64,000 bases of DNA from Phreatobacter stygius (GCF_005144885.1 NZ_CP039690.1:6436873-6500872), one strand, 5' to 3'. Positions 47,755 to 59,021 are shown, numbered from the stretch's first letter. Notes: generated from the letters alone by a model not told the origin. A program made the numbers and translations.

Positions 47755-49146
47755 CTAGCCCCAGGCCAGCGTCTTCTGCGGCAGGTCGCGTTCGACCACC
47801 CGGCTCGCCCTCAGCACCAGGTCTTCGCGGAAGGCCGGGCCGACCAGCTGCAGTCCAACGGGCAGGCCGGCTGTGGTGAAACCGCAGGGCACGGAGGCCG
47901 CGGGCTGGCGGCTCAGGTTGAACGGCCAGGTGAAGGGCGTCCAGTCGAACCATTCCGGAAAGGCCTGACGGTCGGGCGTGTCGATGCCGGCGTCGAAGGC
48001 GGTGATCGGCATGGTCGGCGTCACCAGGAGATCGTGCTCGCCATGGAAGGCCTGCATGCGATTGCTCAAGGCCCGGCACTCGTCCTGCGCCCATTGCAGG
48101 TCGGCGGCCGAGATCCGGCCCGCCTGGACGACGAGCTCGAGCAGCTCGGGTTCCAGCATCTGCAATTGCGACCCGGTCAGGTGGCGCAACGCGCCGGCAT
48201 AGCCGCTGCGCCATATCACGCCCATCACCCGGCGCAGGCCTGAGAGATCGAGCGACACCGCGCTGACCGCCGCTCCCGCCCGCGACAGAGCGCCGACACC
48301 GGCGGCGACGGCGGCGGCCACTTCGCCGTCGACATCAGGGAAACCCAGGTCGCGCGCATAGGCAATGCGCAGGCCCTCGACGCCCCGGTCCAGCCCGTCG
48401 GCATAATCGACGTCGCGGAACGGCACGGCGAAGGCGTCGCGGCCATCGGGCCGGCCGATCACGGTGAGCATCAGCGCGCTGTCGGCGACCGTGCGCGTCA
48501 AGCCGCCGAAGACGCCGAGCGTGCCGAGCGAATGGGCGAAATTCGGCACCAGTCCGAAGGTCGCCTTGAGCCCGAACAGGCCGGTGAAGGACGCGGGGAT
48601 GCGGATCGAGCCGCCGCCGTCGCCGCCGGTGGCGAGCGGGGCGACACCGGTCGCCACCGCCACCGCGGCGCCGCCGCTCGAACCACCCGGCGTCTTGGCC
48701 GGGTTCCAGGGATTGCGGGTGATGCCGGTCAAAGGCCCGTGGGTAATGCCCTTCCAGCCATATTCCGGCGTGGTGGTCTTGCAGAAGAACACCGCGCCGG
48801 CCTCGCGCAGCCGGGCGACGCCGGGGGTATCGAACTGGCTTGGGGTGTCGGGCATGGTGCGCGAGCCGAAACGCATCGGCCAGCCGGTGACGTGATTGGT
48901 GTCCTTGACCGCCACCGGGACGCCGTCGAGCGGCCCCAGCGGTTCGCCCCGACGCCAGCGCGCCTCGGACTCGCTCGCCATGCGCCGGCCGGCGGCTTCG
49001 TCGACCAGGCAGAAGGCGTTGAGCGCTGTGTCGACCGTGCCGAGCCGCGTCAGCGAGGCTTCGATCACCTCGACCGGTGACAGGCTGCGGGCGCGATAGG
49101 CGCGCACCAGATCGACGGCGGACAAGGAATTGAGTTCAACAGCCAT
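47755..49146 (-). CDS. Amidase signature family amidase
   Basis: 463 residues from ATG 49146. Ser-Ser-Lys triad motifs: catalytic Lys in VPVAVKDTNHV, the cis-Ser/Ser region NPAKTPGGSSGGAAVAVA and GGDGGGSIRIPAS. The family cleaves carboxylic amides; substrate not predictable and GatA activity is unlikely without GatBC nearby. It is unrelated in fold to the AmiE amidase at 57233-58270. Convergent with lpdA across 99 bp holding repeat debris. Confidence 0.9.
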   Translation of the reverse strand: MAVELNSLSAVDLVRAYRARSLSPVEVIEASLTRLGTVDTALNAFCLVDEAAGRRMASESEARWRRGEPLGPLDGVPVAVKDTNHVTGWPMRFGSRTMPDTPSQFDTPGVARLREAGAVFFCKTTTPEYGWKGITHGPLTGITRNPWNPAKTPGGSSGGAAVAVATGVAPLATGGDGGGSIRIPASFTGLFGLKATFGLVPNFAHSLGTLGVFGGLTRTVADSALMLTVIGRPDGRDAFAVPFRDVDYADGLDRGVEGLRIAYARDLGFPDVDGEVAAAVAAGVGALSRAGAAVSAVSLDLSGLRRVMGVIWRSGYAGALRHLTGSQLQMLEPELLELVVQAGRISAADLQWAQDECRALSNRMQAFHGEHDLLVTPTMPITAFDAGIDTPDRQAFPEWFDWTPFTWPFNLSRQPAASVPCGFTTAGLPVGLQLVGPAFREDLVLRASRVVERDLPQKTLAWG

Positions 49147-49225
49147 CCGCACCTCGTTTCCGCCAGCATGCTGGCGGAAAGGCGAGGGCGGAACCAGGGC
49201 CTATGGATGCAGGGCTGTCCGGCGA

Positions 49226-49900
49226 TCAGGCCGTCGCCGCACCCCCACGCGAGGGCAGCACGACAGCCTTCGTGCCGCTCGGCACGCGGGCGTAGAGGTC
49301 GATGATGTCCTGGTTCATGAAGCGGATGCAGCCCGACGACACCTGGGTGCCGATCGTCCAGGGCTCGGTCGTGCCATGCAGGCGATAATAGGTGTCGCGG
49401 TTGCCGCGATAGAGATAGAGCGCGCGGGGGCCGAGCGGGTTGGACGGACCGCCGGCGAGGCCAGCGGCGACCGGGCCGTAACGCTCCGGCTCGCGGCGGA
49501 TCATGTCCTGGGTCGGCGTCCAGCGCGGCCATTCGGCCTTGCGGCTAATGGTGGCGACGCCGGTCAGGTTGAAACCCTCTTCCTTGCCGACGCCGACGCC
49601 GTAACGCAGCGCGCGGCCGCCTTCCATCACCAGATAGGCGAAGCGGGCGGTCGGATCGACCACGACCGTGCCCGGCTGCTCGGACGTGCGATAGGCCACT
49701 TCCTGGCGCAGGAAACGCGGGTCGACCTCGCTGAGGTCGATGGCCGGGATCGGATAGGGCTCGGTATCGATCGCCGCATACATCTGCAGATAGCTCGGAT
49801 CGATTCGTGGGCCAGGGTCCGCCAGCTCCTGGCGCTGCGTGACGCAGCCAGCAAGGACAAATGGCGCTGTCGCCACGAAAAAGCGTCTATCGATCATCAT
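49226..49900 (-). CDS. L,D-transpeptidase, predicted lipoprotein
   Basis: 224 residues. The N-terminus MMIDRRFFVATAPFVLAGCV has a lipobox (LAGC), so the protein is likely outer- or inner-membrane anchored. The YkuD catalytic motif is present: HGTTEPWTIGTQVSSGCIRF, with His and Cys of the active site, and MNQDI. It forms 3-3 peptidoglycan cross-links or attaches proteins to peptidoglycan. The TTGTGCA-t-CGCACC element lies about 130 bp upstream. Confidence 0.92.
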   Translation of the reverse strand: MMIDRRFFVATAPFVLAGCVTQRQELADPGPRIDPSYLQMYAAIDTEPYPIPAIDLSEVDPRFLRQEVAYRTSEQPGTVVVDPTARFAYLVMEGGRALRYGVGVGKEEGFNLTGVATISRKAEWPRWTPTQDMIRREPERYGPVAAGLAGGPSNPLGPRALYLYRGNRDTYYRLHGTTEPWTIGTQVSSGCIRFMNQDIIDLYARVPSGTKAVVLPSRGGAATA

Positions 49901-50030
49901 CGGCCTCTGTAACTCCGAACATCTGCGAAATGTTCCTGTCATGCGCAAGTGTCGGGTCGATAACAAACATCCTGGCCGGACGGTATGACGTTCTCGTTAC
50001 TTTTCCTGGAGTTCCGGGCGAGTGTGACTT

Positions 50031-50044
50031 TTGTGCATCGCACC
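50031..50044. promoter_or_regulatory. TTGTGCA-t-CGCACC element
   Basis: Imperfect relative of the palindrome upstream of pdhA, in the gap between rimO and the L,D-transpeptidase gene. Confidence 0.35.
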
Positions 50045-50103
50045 CTGCGACGCCGGGATGACGGCTCTCCCAACGGAAGCACCGGGCCCCGCGCGAGCCT
50101 GGC

Positions 50104-51414
50104 TCAGAGGGCGGCGTGCAGGTCGTATTCGGTGGCACGGTCGATCTTGACCGTGACCAGTTCACCGACGTTGAGCTTGCGCTTGGTGTGAATATAGACC
50201 GCGCCGTCGATGTCGGGGGCATCGCCCTTCGACCGCGCCTTGACCACCGTCGGGCCGGCCTCGTCGACGATCACCTGCTGGCGTGTGCCGACCTTCTTCT
50301 TCAGCCGCTTTGCCGAGATCTCCGCCTGCTTCTTCATGAAGCGGTGCCAGCGCCGGTCCATCACATCGGGCGGCACATGGTCGGCAAGGGCGTTGGAGGT
50401 GGCGCCCGCCACCGGCTCGTATTTGAAGCAGCCGACCCGGTCGAGCTGGACCTCGTCGAGCCAGTCGAGCAGGAACTGGAACTCGTCTTCGGTTTCGCCG
50501 GGAAAACCGGTGATGAAGGTCGAGCGGATGGTCAGTTCCGGACAGATCTCGCGCCAGCGGCGGATCCGCTCGGCGGTCTTTTCCTGGTGCGCCGGCCGCT
50601 TCATCCGGCGCAGCACGTCCGGATGGGCATGTTGGAAGGGGATGTCGATATAGGGAAGGATCTTGCCCTCGGCCATCAAGGGGATGACCTCGTCGACATG
50701 CGGGTAGGGGTAGACATATTGCATCCGCACCCAGACGCCGAGCTCGCCGAGCGCCTGCGACAGGTCGAGGAACTTGGTCCGCCAGGTGCGGTCGCGCCAC
50801 TGGCTCTCGGCATATTTGACGTCGATGCCATAGGCCGAGGTGTCCTGCGAGATAACCAGCAGTTCCTTGACGCCCGCCGCGACCAGCTTCTCGGCCTCGC
50901 GCATGACATCGCCGAGCGGCCGTGAGACCAGGTCGCCGCGCAGCTTCGGGATGATGCAGAAGGTGCAGCGGTTGTTGCAGCCCTCGGAAATCTTCAGATA
51001 GGCGTAGTGCCGCGGCGTCAGCTTGATGCCCTGCGGCGGCACCAGGTCGAGGAACGGGTCGTGGCTCGGCGGCGCCGCCTCATGGACCGCGGCCAGCACG
51101 CTCTCATATTGTTGCGGACCGGTGATCGCCAGCACCGAGGGGTGGGCGGCACGAATCTGTTCGGGTTCGGCGCCCATGCAGCCGGTCACGATGACCCGGC
51201 CATTGTCCTTCAGCGCGTCGCCGATCGCCGCCAGGCTCTCGGCCTTGGCCGAATCGAGGAAGCCGCAGGTATTGACCACGACCAGGTCGGCGCCCTGGTG
51301 GGTGCGCGACAGCTCATAGCCCTCGGCCCGCAGGCGCGTGATGATCCGCTCGGAATCGACGAGCGCCTTGGGACAACCGAGCGAGACGAAGGAGATTTTC
51401 GGGGCAGCGTTCAT
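50104..51414 (-). CDS. rimO: Ribosomal protein S12 methylthiotransferase RimO
   Basis: 436 residues from ATG 51414. N-terminal MTTase domain with three Cys for an FeS cluster ([26 protein letters not shown]), radical-SAM domain with CNNRCTFC, and a C-terminal TRAM domain ([19 protein letters not shown]). It methylthiolates Asp of ribosomal protein S12. The longer open frame upstream belongs to other sequence and is not part of the gene. Same strand as the next upstream operon, separated by a hairpin. Confidence 0.96.
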   Translation of the reverse strand: MNAAPKISFVSLGCPKALVDSERIITRLRAEGYELSRTHQGADLVVVNTCGFLDSAKAESLAAIGDALKDNGRVIVTGCMGAEPEQIRAAHPSVLAITGPQQYESVLAAVHEAAPPSHDPFLDLVPPQGIKLTPRHYAYLKISEGCNNRCTFCIIPKLRGDLVSRPLGDVMREAEKLVAAGVKELLVISQDTSAYGIDVKYAESQWRDRTWRTKFLDLSQALGELGVWVRMQYVYPYPHVDEVIPLMAEGKILPYIDIPFQHAHPDVLRRMKRPAHQEKTAERIRRWREICPELTIRSTFITGFPGETEDEFQFLLDWLDEVQLDRVGCFKYEPVAGATSNALADHVPPDVMDRRWHRFMKKQAEISAKRLKKKVGTRQQVIVDEAGPTVVKARSKGDAPDIDGAVYIHTKRKLNVGELVTVKIDRATEYDLHAAL

Positions 51415-51562
51415 GGATCTTTTCGGCACCAGCAAAGCGCGCCAATAGGCCAAAGCGCCGGTTCGGACAAGGGACAGCGCAGAGCCGGCACCTGGCGCGG
51501 CGCCGTCCCGGCACGCCTGCTCGAACCGATAGTGCAATCCGATCAAAGGCATAGGGCTGAAA

Positions 51563-51586
51563 CCGGCGTGCCCTCGGGCACGCCGG
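51563..51586 (-). terminator. Hairpin at the end of the amide operon
   Basis: CCGGCGTGCCC and GGGCACGCCGG pair perfectly with a 2-base centre, 22 bp after the stop of the MetX-like gene. Only a short GGTTTC follows, so termination efficiency is uncertain. Confidence 0.6.
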
Positions 51587-51608
51587 CCGAGTTTGGAACA
51601 GGCCGGCG

Positions 51609-52628
51609 TCAGCGCGCCAGCAAGTCCCGCAGCTTCTGATCGACGAAGTCGACGTCCTTGGGGCTGGTGCCGGGCCCGCCGGCGAAATGGCCCCAGATCG
51701 ACGGGATCGGCACGAAGGTCGCGTTGGGCATATGGGCAACCTCGAACTGGCTGTCCTCGGGCGGGAAATAGAGGTCGGTCGCGCCCGGCATGACATAGGC
51801 CTTGGCCGTGATGGCGCCGAGCGCCTTTTTCAGGTCGCCCCGGTAGAGCTCGTTGTCGCTGATGTCGCCATTCTGCCAGGTCCACAACATGGCGAGCAGG
51901 TTGTTGGCGTCCTTCGGCAGGAAAAACCCTTCCCAGAAGGACACGAGGAAATCCTCGAGCGAAGAATAGCCGAGCGTCTTGAGGTCGAGCTCTTCGCGGT
52001 AGAAGGCCTGGGAAAAGCCCCAGCCGGCATAGACCCGCGCCATGGCGCGCAGGCCCCGCGCCGGTTTGGCCGAACCGTACCAGCCCTCGTTCCAGGCGGC
52101 GTCGGCGGTCAGCGCCGCCTTGACGCCTTCGAGGAAGACGACATTGTGCCGCGAACATTTGGCCGAGCCGCAGAACGGCGCGATGCGCTGGACCATATCG
52201 GGATAGAGCGCGCCCCAGTGGAAGGTCTGCAGCGCGCCCATTGACCAGCCGGTGACCAGCGGCAAGGTCCTGATACCGAATTTTTCGGTCACCAGCCGGT
52301 GCTGGGCCCGGACATTGTCGCAGGCCGTCACCTGGGGAAAGCGCGGCCCGTCATAGGGCTCGGGCGTGTTGCTCGGCGACGACGACAGGCCGTTGCCCAG
52401 CATGTTCGGAATGATGATGAAATAGCGCGCGGGATCGAGCGCCTTGCCCGGACCGACCAGCCACTCATTGTCGTAGTGCTGGCCGGAATACCAGGTCGGG
52501 TAGACGATGGCATTGTCCTTGGCCGGGTTCAGCGTTCCGAAGGTCTTGTAGGCGAGCTTGCAGGCGCGCAGCGTCGCGCCGCGCTGCAGCCGGACGTCGC
52601 CGAGGTCATAGGTCTGATAATCGCTCAT
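51609..52628 (-). CDS. MetX-like alpha/beta hydrolase
   Basis: 339 residues from ATG 52628 with GGAGGAG upstream. It belongs to the homoserine O-acetyltransferase fold: [20 protein letters not shown], nucleophile elbow GWSMGALQ, the acidic residue in [14 protein letters not shown] and His in [10 protein letters not shown]. True MetX proteins lie in methionine loci; here it ends an amide operon, so it is more likely a hydrolase acting on an ester or amide product. Last gene of the operon. Confidence 0.83.
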   Translation of the reverse strand: MSDYQTYDLGDVRLQRGATLRACKLAYKTFGTLNPAKDNAIVYPTWYSGQHYDNEWLVGPGKALDPARYFIIIPNMLGNGLSSSPSNTPEPYDGPRFPQVTACDNVRAQHRLVTEKFGIRTLPLVTGWSMGALQTFHWGALYPDMVQRIAPFCGSAKCSRHNVVFLEGVKAALTADAAWNEGWYGSAKPARGLRAMARVYAGWGFSQAFYREELDLKTLGYSSLEDFLVSFWEGFFLPKDANNLLAMLWTWQNGDISDNELYRGDLKKALGAITAKAYVMPGATDLYFPPEDSQFEVAHMPNATFVPIPSIWGHFAGGPGTSPKDVDFVDQKLRDLLAR

Positions 52629-52688
52629 GGTCGATCTCCTCCGATGCTCAGGTGATGGGCGCGGCAGGCCCTGCCGCGCCCGGTCATG

Positions 52689-54020
52689 TCAGTTGGCCGG
52701 CGCGGTGCGCCGTTCGCCGGCGAGCAGGCACAAGGCGGCATAGACGAGGCCGGCGACCAGCATGGCCGAGATCGCCGTCGACCATTGCGGCGCCGATGTC
52801 TCGACCAGGACGGCGACCGCCGAACCGGCCGCCCAGGCGATGAAGGCGGTCGGCCGCCAGTCCTCGGCGATCTCCGAGCGCGGCCGGAAGACATATTGAT
52901 CGACCAGGATGATCGCGCCGATCGGTGGCACAAGGATGCCGAGCAGCGACAGCCATTCGATGAAGAAGGCCCAGACATTGCCGGCGGCGACCGCGATGCC
53001 GATCGCCCCGAGCAGCACGGCGGCGAGCCGCATGTGGCTGTTCAGGATGCGCGACCAGCCGGTGGCCGCGTTGTAGAGGCAGTGGGCGCAGACCGAGCCG
53101 AGATTGATGTAGAGAAAGATGAAGGCGAGCAGGCTCAGCCAGGCCAGTTGCTTGCCGTTCATGTAGCCGAACATGTTGTCGGCGCCGAACGGATTGGCGT
53201 TGGGCACGGCGAGCGCCGCGGTGGTCACGCCGCCGACCAGCATGGCCAGCAGATTGGCGAAGGGAAAGGCGCTGAAGGTCGCGATGAGCGAGCTTCGGCT
53301 GTCCTTGGCCCAGCGATTGAAGTCGGCCGAGACCGTGCCGGCATCGATGAACAGCGCGATGACGACGGTCAGTCCGACGCCCATCGACATGCTGGCGCCG
53401 GCCTTGCCGCCATAAGCGAACACCGCGCTCCAGCTGGTCTGCGCGACCGCGTCGAGCGCCACCCAGACGCCGAGGATGACGAACAGCGGCACCGAGACGA
53501 GGCCGACCCAATGCAGGCCGCGCACGCCGACAAAGGTGATGCCGACATAGAGCACTCCGGCGACAACGGTCATCAGCACGTAATTCAGCCCATAGGCGTT
53601 GCTGACCAGCGCCCCGGTAATGCCGGTCTGCACGGCGTACCAGCCGAGCAGCAGCGTCGACAAGAGGCCGGAGGCGAAGACATAACCCTTGCGGCCGAAG
53701 ACGATGCTGGCGAGCAGCGCGAAATTGGTGCCGCGCCGCGTGCCGAGCAGCCCGAGCGCCGCGACATAGGCGAACATGATGAGATTGCCGATCACCATGG
53801 CCCAGAGCGCCCGGCTGAAACCCATGCCGATGACCAGGAGCGAGCCGGTCATGGCGCCGGTGATGATCATCGGAAAGCCGATCCACACCATGGTCACCGA
53901 GAACAGGCTGCGCCGGGCCGTCATCGGCACCGGCTCATGTTCGTATTCTTCACCCAGGATGTGATCGACCTGGCGTTCGACCGCCTCGATTCCCGCCTGT
54001 TTCGGACTAGTGCTGTTCAT
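52689..54020 (-). CDS. NCS1 family nucleobase permease (CodB-like)
   Basis: 443 residues with about 12 membrane segments. NCS1 features: an N-terminal soluble lead, TGAMTGSLLVIGMGF, the VSADFNRWAKD motif and a WLSLLGILVPPIGAIIL stretch. The family imports cytosine, hydantoins, allantoin and related compounds with Na+ or H+. Here it sits between amide catabolism genes, which suggests a cyclic or open-chain amide or ureide substrate, by inference. Confidence 0.85.
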   Translation of the reverse strand: MNSTSPKQAGIEAVERQVDHILGEEYEHEPVPMTARRSLFSVTMVWIGFPMIITGAMTGSLLVIGMGFSRALWAMVIGNLIMFAYVAALGLLGTRRGTNFALLASIVFGRKGYVFASGLLSTLLLGWYAVQTGITGALVSNAYGLNYVLMTVVAGVLYVGITFVGVRGLHWVGLVSVPLFVILGVWVALDAVAQTSWSAVFAYGGKAGASMSMGVGLTVVIALFIDAGTVSADFNRWAKDSRSSLIATFSAFPFANLLAMLVGGVTTAALAVPNANPFGADNMFGYMNGKQLAWLSLLAFIFLYINLGSVCAHCLYNAATGWSRILNSHMRLAAVLLGAIGIAVAAGNVWAFFIEWLSLLGILVPPIGAIILVDQYVFRPRSEIAEDWRPTAFIAWAAGSAVAVLVETSAPQWSTAISAMLVAGLVYAALCLLAGERRTAPAN

Positions 54021-54078
54021 GGCGGAAGCTCCCGTTTGTCATGACCAATTCCCCTTCTTTGGCTGCCTGTTGGTCGTC

Positions 54079-56346
54079 TCATTTCTTGAGATCGACATAG
54101 AGCTGCATCACCCGCGCCGGCAGCGCCGCGACGCCGGGCACCCGCAACGCCCGGCGCTCGCCGACGATGCGGCCGAGCGCCCGGAACGGGCCGTGGCCGA
54201 TGCCGAAGGCGAAGACGTCGATGCCCGTGCGGCGCAGGCCCTGGACCGCGTCCCGGGCGTCCTCGACGAGGTAGGCGGGATCCGGCACGTCGATGTCGGC
54301 GGGCTCGCCGTCGGTCAGCACCACCAGCACGCGCCGGAACGCCCGGCGCGGCGCCAGCAGCGTGCCGGCATGGCGGATGGCGGCGCCGAGCCGGGTCGAC
54401 TGGCCGCTGGCGAGGCCGGCAAGGCGGGCGCCGATGACCACGTCCATCGGCTCGTCGAAATCCTTCAGCCTGTAGGCGCGAACCTTGTCGCGGCCGTCGG
54501 AGCGGAAACCGTGCAGCGCGATGGCATCGCCCGCCGCCTCGATCGCTTCGGCGAGGATGGCCGCCGCGTCACATTCGACCTGAAGCAGCGAGCGTCCGTC
54601 GGGGCCCGGATCGGCGGTTGATTCCGACAGGTCGAGCAGCAGCACGACGGCGAGATCGCGCGGCCCGGCCATCACCCGGTGAAACACCCGTTCCTCCGGC
54701 GGCAGGCCGGCACGGCGCGCCACCGCCGCGGCGATACAGGCCTCGAGGTCGAGCCCGTCGCCCTCACGCAGGCCGCGCCGGCACAGGCGCCGGCCGATCG
54801 CCGCGCCGCGCGCCAGCGCCGCGACGCGCGCCGCGACCGCCGGATCGCTCCCGCCGGACGCCGCCGGCGGCGTGATCGGCGCCGGGCATTCGAGCACGGT
54901 CACCCAGTCCGGCCGCCTGCGGCCGAGCGCATGGTCCCATTCCGGATAGTGCGCCACCGGAACGCCATCCTCGACCGCCGCCGCGGCCGCCGGGCGGGCG
55001 CGCTGGCGGTCGTCGGTTTCAGCCGGCTGGTCGCGGTTGCGGCCGGTCTCCTCGTCCTGCCGGCGCGGCCGGGCCGCGTCGACGGCGAGCGCGAGATCGT
55101 CCATCACCGCCTCGGCCTCGTCGCCGAAATCCCACAGTCCCATCATGTCGTCGCGATAGACCGGCTCGACGACATGGGTGCGCGGATTGAACTGCACCCG
55201 CATCTGGCCGAGGTCATTGCCGAGCAGCGATCCGATCTCCCGGCTGATGGCGGGGTCGCCGAGCCGGCCGCGCGCCGCGGCGAACATGGCGCGCCCCTTC
55301 GCCACCAGGCCGTGGTCATCGGCCAGCGTCGGGTCGAACAGCCCACGGGCCAGCCGCTGGAGCAGCGCCGAAGCGGTTTCACCTTTTAATGGCGCGTGGT
55401 GGAACGGCCGCCACAGCCGCGCGAGGCCCGGCATTTCGGCGAGCGCCAGGGCCTCGACCCTGGCATCCTCGACCAGCGAGACCAGGGCGATCTGCACCGG
55501 CTTCAGCGCGGCGACGGCAAAACGCGCGCGCGAATGCCTGAGATGGGCGCCGAGATGGGCAACCGCTGCCAGGTACACCGCATCGGTCGTCGCGCCCGAC
55601 AGGCCCGGATAGGCCTCCGGCAGACGCGGCAGCCCGCCGGCAAACGAGGCGCGGCGCGGCACCGGCAGGTCCTCGACCGCCTTGATCGGCCGGATCGGTG
55701 CCCGCACATCAAAGAGCGCCGTGAGCCCGGCTGCCAGGCGGCGGTCGAGCCGGGCGAGGTCGGCGTCCTGGCCGAGGCCGAAGAGCCGTCGCGACAGGGC
55801 CGAATCGAGCGCGAAATAGGCGCGGCGCTGGCGGCGATCATGGCCGCAGGCCCTCAAGCCGCCCGAGATCCAGGCGTCGAAGCCTTGCGGCCCGGCGCCA
55901 TCCAGCAGCGCGCCGAGCCTGCCGGTCACCAGGGCCAGGCAATCGGGGGCAAGCTCGGCCAGGCTTTCCAGGCTGGCGAGCACGGCCGACCGGTCGCTCG
56001 CTTCCGGCAGGTGGCGCCAGGCCACCGGCAAGGCGGCGATGACGCTTCGCGCCGCGGCGCTGCCGGCGTGGCGGCCGATCGTGGCGGCCGATTGGCCAAT
56101 TGCCGCGAGTGCTGCCGGCGACCGGTCGGCCGGCCAGGCCTCGGAGAGTGCCAGGAAGGCGGTGAGAGTTGCGCCGCCCAGATTGGCGTCGGCGAGACGC
56201 TGCACCGCCATTTGCCAGGACCGGAGATCCGCCATGTCGTTGATGGCGAGCGCCTCGGCCGCGCGTTCATAGCTCGCGCCCAAAGTCTCATAGCCGGCTA
56301 TCGATGGCGCGACCCGGCCCTGGACCCTGGCGTCGAGCAGCGTCAT
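54079..56346 (-). CDS. VWA domain protein, CbbO/NorD-type
   Basis: 755 residues. An N-terminal helical region without clear motifs, an acidic/basic linker (about residues 430-480, rich in Arg, Asp, Glu, Gln), and a C-terminal von Willebrand A domain with MIDAS residues DLSES (near residue 572) and TDGEPAD. The partner AAA+ gene overlaps it by ATGA. CbbO/NorD proteins work with CbbQ/NorQ ATPases to remodel or activate enzymes (Rubisco, NO reductase). No target is fixed here; AmiE is the neighbouring enzyme. Confidence 0.87.
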   Translation of the reverse strand: MTLLDARVQGRVAPSIAGYETLGASYERAAEALAINDMADLRSWQMAVQRLADANLGGATLTAFLALSEAWPADRSPAALAAIGQSAATIGRHAGSAAARSVIAALPVAWRHLPEASDRSAVLASLESLAELAPDCLALVTGRLGALLDGAGPQGFDAWISGGLRACGHDRRQRRAYFALDSALSRRLFGLGQDADLARLDRRLAAGLTALFDVRAPIRPIKAVEDLPVPRRASFAGGLPRLPEAYPGLSGATTDAVYLAAVAHLGAHLRHSRARFAVAALKPVQIALVSLVEDARVEALALAEMPGLARLWRPFHHAPLKGETASALLQRLARGLFDPTLADDHGLVAKGRAMFAAARGRLGDPAISREIGSLLGNDLGQMRVQFNPRTHVVEPVYRDDMMGLWDFGDEAEAVMDDLALAVDAARPRRQDEETGRNRDQPAETDDRQRARPAAAAAVEDGVPVAHYPEWDHALGRRRPDWVTVLECPAPITPPAASGGSDPAVAARVAALARGAAIGRRLCRRGLREGDGLDLEACIAAAVARRAGLPPEERVFHRVMAGPRDLAVVLLLDLSESTADPGPDGRSLLQVECDAAAILAEAIEAAGDAIALHGFRSDGRDKVRAYRLKDFDEPMDVVIGARLAGLASGQSTRLGAAIRHAGTLLAPRRAFRRVLVVLTDGEPADIDVPDPAYLVEDARDAVQGLRRTGIDVFAFGIGHGPFRALGRIVGERRALRVPGVAALPARVMQLYVDLKK

Positions 56347-57152
56347 GGCGTGCAGGCCGCGATGGTGTCGCGCAAGGCCCGGCGGATCTCCACGTCATCG
56401 GTCAGCGGCACGACCAGCGCCGCCTCGCAGGCGCCGGCGAGCGCCACGCCGCCCGCCATCAGCCGCGCCGCGCTGATCAGCATGCGGGTCGAGGCTCCCT
56501 CGTCCAGGCCCTGGCCTTTCAGCCGGCGGCTGCGCTCGGCGATGGCGACCAGGAGCGTGGCGAGATCGGGCGCGACGCGGGCCTCACGGGCGACGATGGC
56601 GGCTTCGACCGGCGCCTCGGGATAATCGAAATCGAGCGCCACGAAACGCTGTTTGGTCGATTCCTTGAGATCCTTGACCGCGCTCTGGTAGCCCGGGTTG
56701 TAGGAAATGACGAGCTGGAAGTCCGGATGGGCGCGGATCAGCATGCCGCGTTTTTCCAGCGGCAGGATGCGCCGGTCATCGGTCAGCGGATGGATGACGA
56801 CGGTGGTGTCCTGGCGCGCCTCGACGATCTCGTCGAGATAGCAGATGGCGCCTTGCCGGACCGCCAGCGTCAGCGGGCCGTCGTGCCAGACGGTGCCGTC
56901 GGGATCGAGCAGCCAGCGGCCGACCAGGTCGGAAGCGGTCATGTCCTCGTGGCAGGCGACCGTCACCAGCGGCCGCTTCAGGCGCCAGGCCATGTGCTCG
57001 ATGAAACGGGTCTTGCCGCAGCCGGTCGGCCCCTTGAGCATCACCGGCATGCGGGCGTCATGGGCCGCCCGGAACAGGGCGATTTCGGTGCCGACAGCCT
57101 GGTAGAACGGCTCGTCGGTGATGCGGAAGTCGTCGAGCGACGGCTCTGGCAA
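56343..57152 (-). CDS. MoxR/CbbQ/NorQ-type AAA+ ATPase
   Basis: 269 residues from a TTG at 57152, chosen because GGAG lies 7 bp upstream and the length matches CbbQ/NorQ proteins; the long ORF start at 57278 would add an unconserved Pro-rich leader. Walker A GPTGCGKT at residues 41-48, Walker [12 protein letters not shown], and the PLEKRG pre-sensor loop with [12 protein letters not shown]+ partner of the VWA protein encoded next. In amide operons of Pseudomonas an ATPase (AmiB) also accompanies AmiE, but that protein is of a different AAA+ branch. Confidence 0.9.
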   Translation of the reverse strand: MPEPSLDDFRITDEPFYQAVGTEIALFRAAHDARMPVMLKGPTGCGKTRFIEHMAWRLKRPLVTVACHEDMTASDLVGRWLLDPDGTVWHDGPLTLAVRQGAICYLDEIVEARQDTTVVIHPLTDDRRILPLEKRGMLIRAHPDFQLVISYNPGYQSAVKDLKESTKQRFVALDFDYPEAPVEAAIVAREARVAPDLATLLVAIAERSRRLKGQGLDEGASTRMLISAARLMAGGVALAGACEAALVVPLTDDVEIRRALRDTIAACTP

Positions 57153-57232
57153 GGCATGGCTCCGGCAGGGGCTGAAAACGGGCAGGGGGCCGGGACCGCC
57201 CGCGAGGGGCGGTCCCGGCGGATCGGCTGATG

Positions 57233-58270
57233 TCAGCGGTGCGCGGTCTTCTGGTTGGGGATGCCCTCGATCGGGCATTCCTCGGTGCCGACCGTCGGCC
57301 GGGTCATCGCCTCGACCATCTCGCGCGTGCCTTCGGGATCGGTGATCCAGTTCCGGTAGAAATTATAGGGACAGACCGCGTGGCCGCGGGTGTCGTCGCC
57401 GGAATTGATCAGGCCGGTATAGCCGCGGTGGACCAGCTTGAAGAGGTGGTTCTGCGACTGCATGTTGCGCCGCGCGTCGCGGATCAGCGACACCGAGAGC
57501 TGGGCATATTGGATGCCGTTTTCCTCGGTGCCGCATTCGCCGAGCGTGCGGCCGTCGAAGCCGATGATCGAGGAATGGCCGAAATAGGAATAGACGCCGT
57601 CGAAACCGGCGGCATTGGCCACAGCCACATAGGTGTTGTTGGCCCAGGCCATCGATTTCGAGATCAGGATCTGCTGTTCCTTGGCCGGATACATATAGCC
57701 CTGGCAGCGGATGATCAGCTCGGCGCCGCGCATGGCGCAATCACGCCAGATCTCCGGATAATTGCCGTCGTCGCAGATGATCAGGCTGATCTTCAAGCCC
57801 TTCGGGCCATCCGAGACATAGGTGCAGTCGCCCGGATACCAGCCCTCGATCGGCACCCAGGGCATGATCTTGCGGTATTTCTGAACGATCTCGCCCTTGT
57901 CGTTCATCAGGATCAGGGTGTTGTAGGGCGCCTTGTGCGGGTGTTCCTCATGGCGCTCGCCGGTCAGCGAGAACACGCCCCAGACCTTGGCCCGCCGGCA
58001 GGCGTCGGCGAAGATCGCGGTCTCCTCGCCGGGAATGGAGGAGGCCGTCTCGTACATTTCCTTGGGGTCGTACATGATCCCGTGGGTCGAATATTCCGGG
58101 AAGATGACAAGGTCCATGCCGGGCAGGCCGACCTTCATGCCTTCCAGCATCCTGGCAATGTTGCGGGCGTTGTCGAGAACCTCCGCCCGGCTGTGGAGGC
58201 GCGGCATCTTGTAGTTGACGACCGCGACGCCGACCGTGTCTTTGCTGCTGGAAATGTCTCCGTGCAACAT
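57233..58270 (-). CDS. amiE: Aliphatic amidase AmiE
   Basis: 345 residues, strongly similar over its whole length to Pseudomonas AmiE (nitrilase superfamily), starting [20 protein letters not shown]. The catalytic triad matches by position: Glu59 (FPEYS), Lys134 (QKYRKI) and Cys166 ([10 protein letters not shown]). It hydrolyses short aliphatic amides to the acid plus ammonia and can transfer acyl groups to hydroxylamine. It is homohexameric in Pseudomonas. Downstream of urtE-type genes and upstream of the ATPase. Confidence 0.97.
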   Translation of the reverse strand: MLHGDISSSKDTVGVAVVNYKMPRLHSRAEVLDNARNIARMLEGMKVGLPGMDLVIFPEYSTHGIMYDPKEMYETASSIPGEETAIFADACRRAKVWGVFSLTGERHEEHPHKAPYNTLILMNDKGEIVQKYRKIMPWVPIEGWYPGDCTYVSDGPKGLKISLIICDDGNYPEIWRDCAMRGAELIIRCQGYMYPAKEQQILISKSMAWANNTYVAVANAAGFDGVYSYFGHSSIIGFDGRTLGECGTEENGIQYAQLSVSLIRDARRNMQSQNHLFKLVHRGYTGLINSGDDTRGHAVCPYNFYRNWITDPEGTREMVEAMTRPTVGTEECPIEGIPNQKTAHR

Positions 58271-58325
58271 ATCCTGAACTCCCTGTCATTTCCCTGGAAT
58301 GGCCACGCGACCGCTGGGCGGGTGC

Positions 58326-59021
58326 CTAGACGGCCATGTGGCGGTGGACGAGATCGTCCGTCAGCGCGCTGACGGAGCCTTCGGCGACGACGCGTCCCTT
58401 CTCCAGAAGGGCGAAGCGGGTGGACGCGCGCCGGGCGAACCGGACGTTCTGCTCGACCAGCACGACGGCGATGCCGCGCTCGCGGTTGAGCCGGGTGATC
58501 ACCTCCTCGATCTGTTCGACGATGTTGGGTTGGATGCCCTCGGTCGGTTCATCCAGCAGGATGATCCGCGGCCGGGCCTGCAGCGCGCGGGCGATCGCCA
58601 GCTGCTGCTGCTGGCCGCCGGAGAGATTGCCGCCGTTGCGGCCGAGGAAATCCCTCAGCACCGGGAACAGCTCGAACACCTCCTCGTCCAGCACCGCCTT
58701 GTCGGCCGGGGCGGCGAAGGTGCCGAGCGTCAGGTTCTCGCGGACGGTGAAGCGGGGCAGGATGCCGCGTCCCTGCGGCACATAGGCGATGCCGGCCTTG
58801 GCCCGCAGATGGGTCGGCAATCCCGCGAGGTCGCGGCCGTCGAGCCTGAGCTCGCCGGTGACCCGGTCCATCAGGCCGAGAATGGCGCGCATCATCGTGG
58901 TCTTGCCGACGCCGTTGCGGCCGAGGACCGACAGGAACTCGCCGGCGCCGACCCGGACGTTGACGCCCTGCAGGGCGCGGCTGTTGCCGTAGAAGGCATC
59001 GACATTGGTGAGTTCAAGCAT
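58326..59021 (-). CDS. urtE: Urea/amide ABC transporter ATP-binding subunit UrtE-like
   Basis: 231 residues. ABC ATPase with Walker A GRNGVGKTT, signature NLSGGQQQQLAIARAL and Walker B IILLDEPTEGIQPN, typical of UrtE/LivF. Start overlaps the stop of the UrtD-like gene by 8 nt. Powers uptake together with the UrtD-like subunit. Confidence 0.93.
   Translation of the reverse strand: MLELTNVDAFYGNSRALQGVNVRVGAGEFLSVLGRNGVGKTTMMRAILGLMDRVTGELRLDGRDLAGLPTHLRAKAGIAYVPQGRGILPRFTVRENLTLGTFAAPADKAVLDEEVFELFPVLRDFLGRNGGNLSGGQQQQLAIARALQARPRIILLDEPTEGIQPNIVEQIEEVITRLNRERGIAVVLVEQNVRFARRASTRFALLEKGRVVAEGSVSALTDDLVHRHMAV

Noticed and set aside
51609-52628. Calling the MetX-like protein homoserine O-acetyltransferase
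   Set aside because: The fold matches, but the gene has no methionine-pathway neighbours and lies in an amide operon; only the family is supported.
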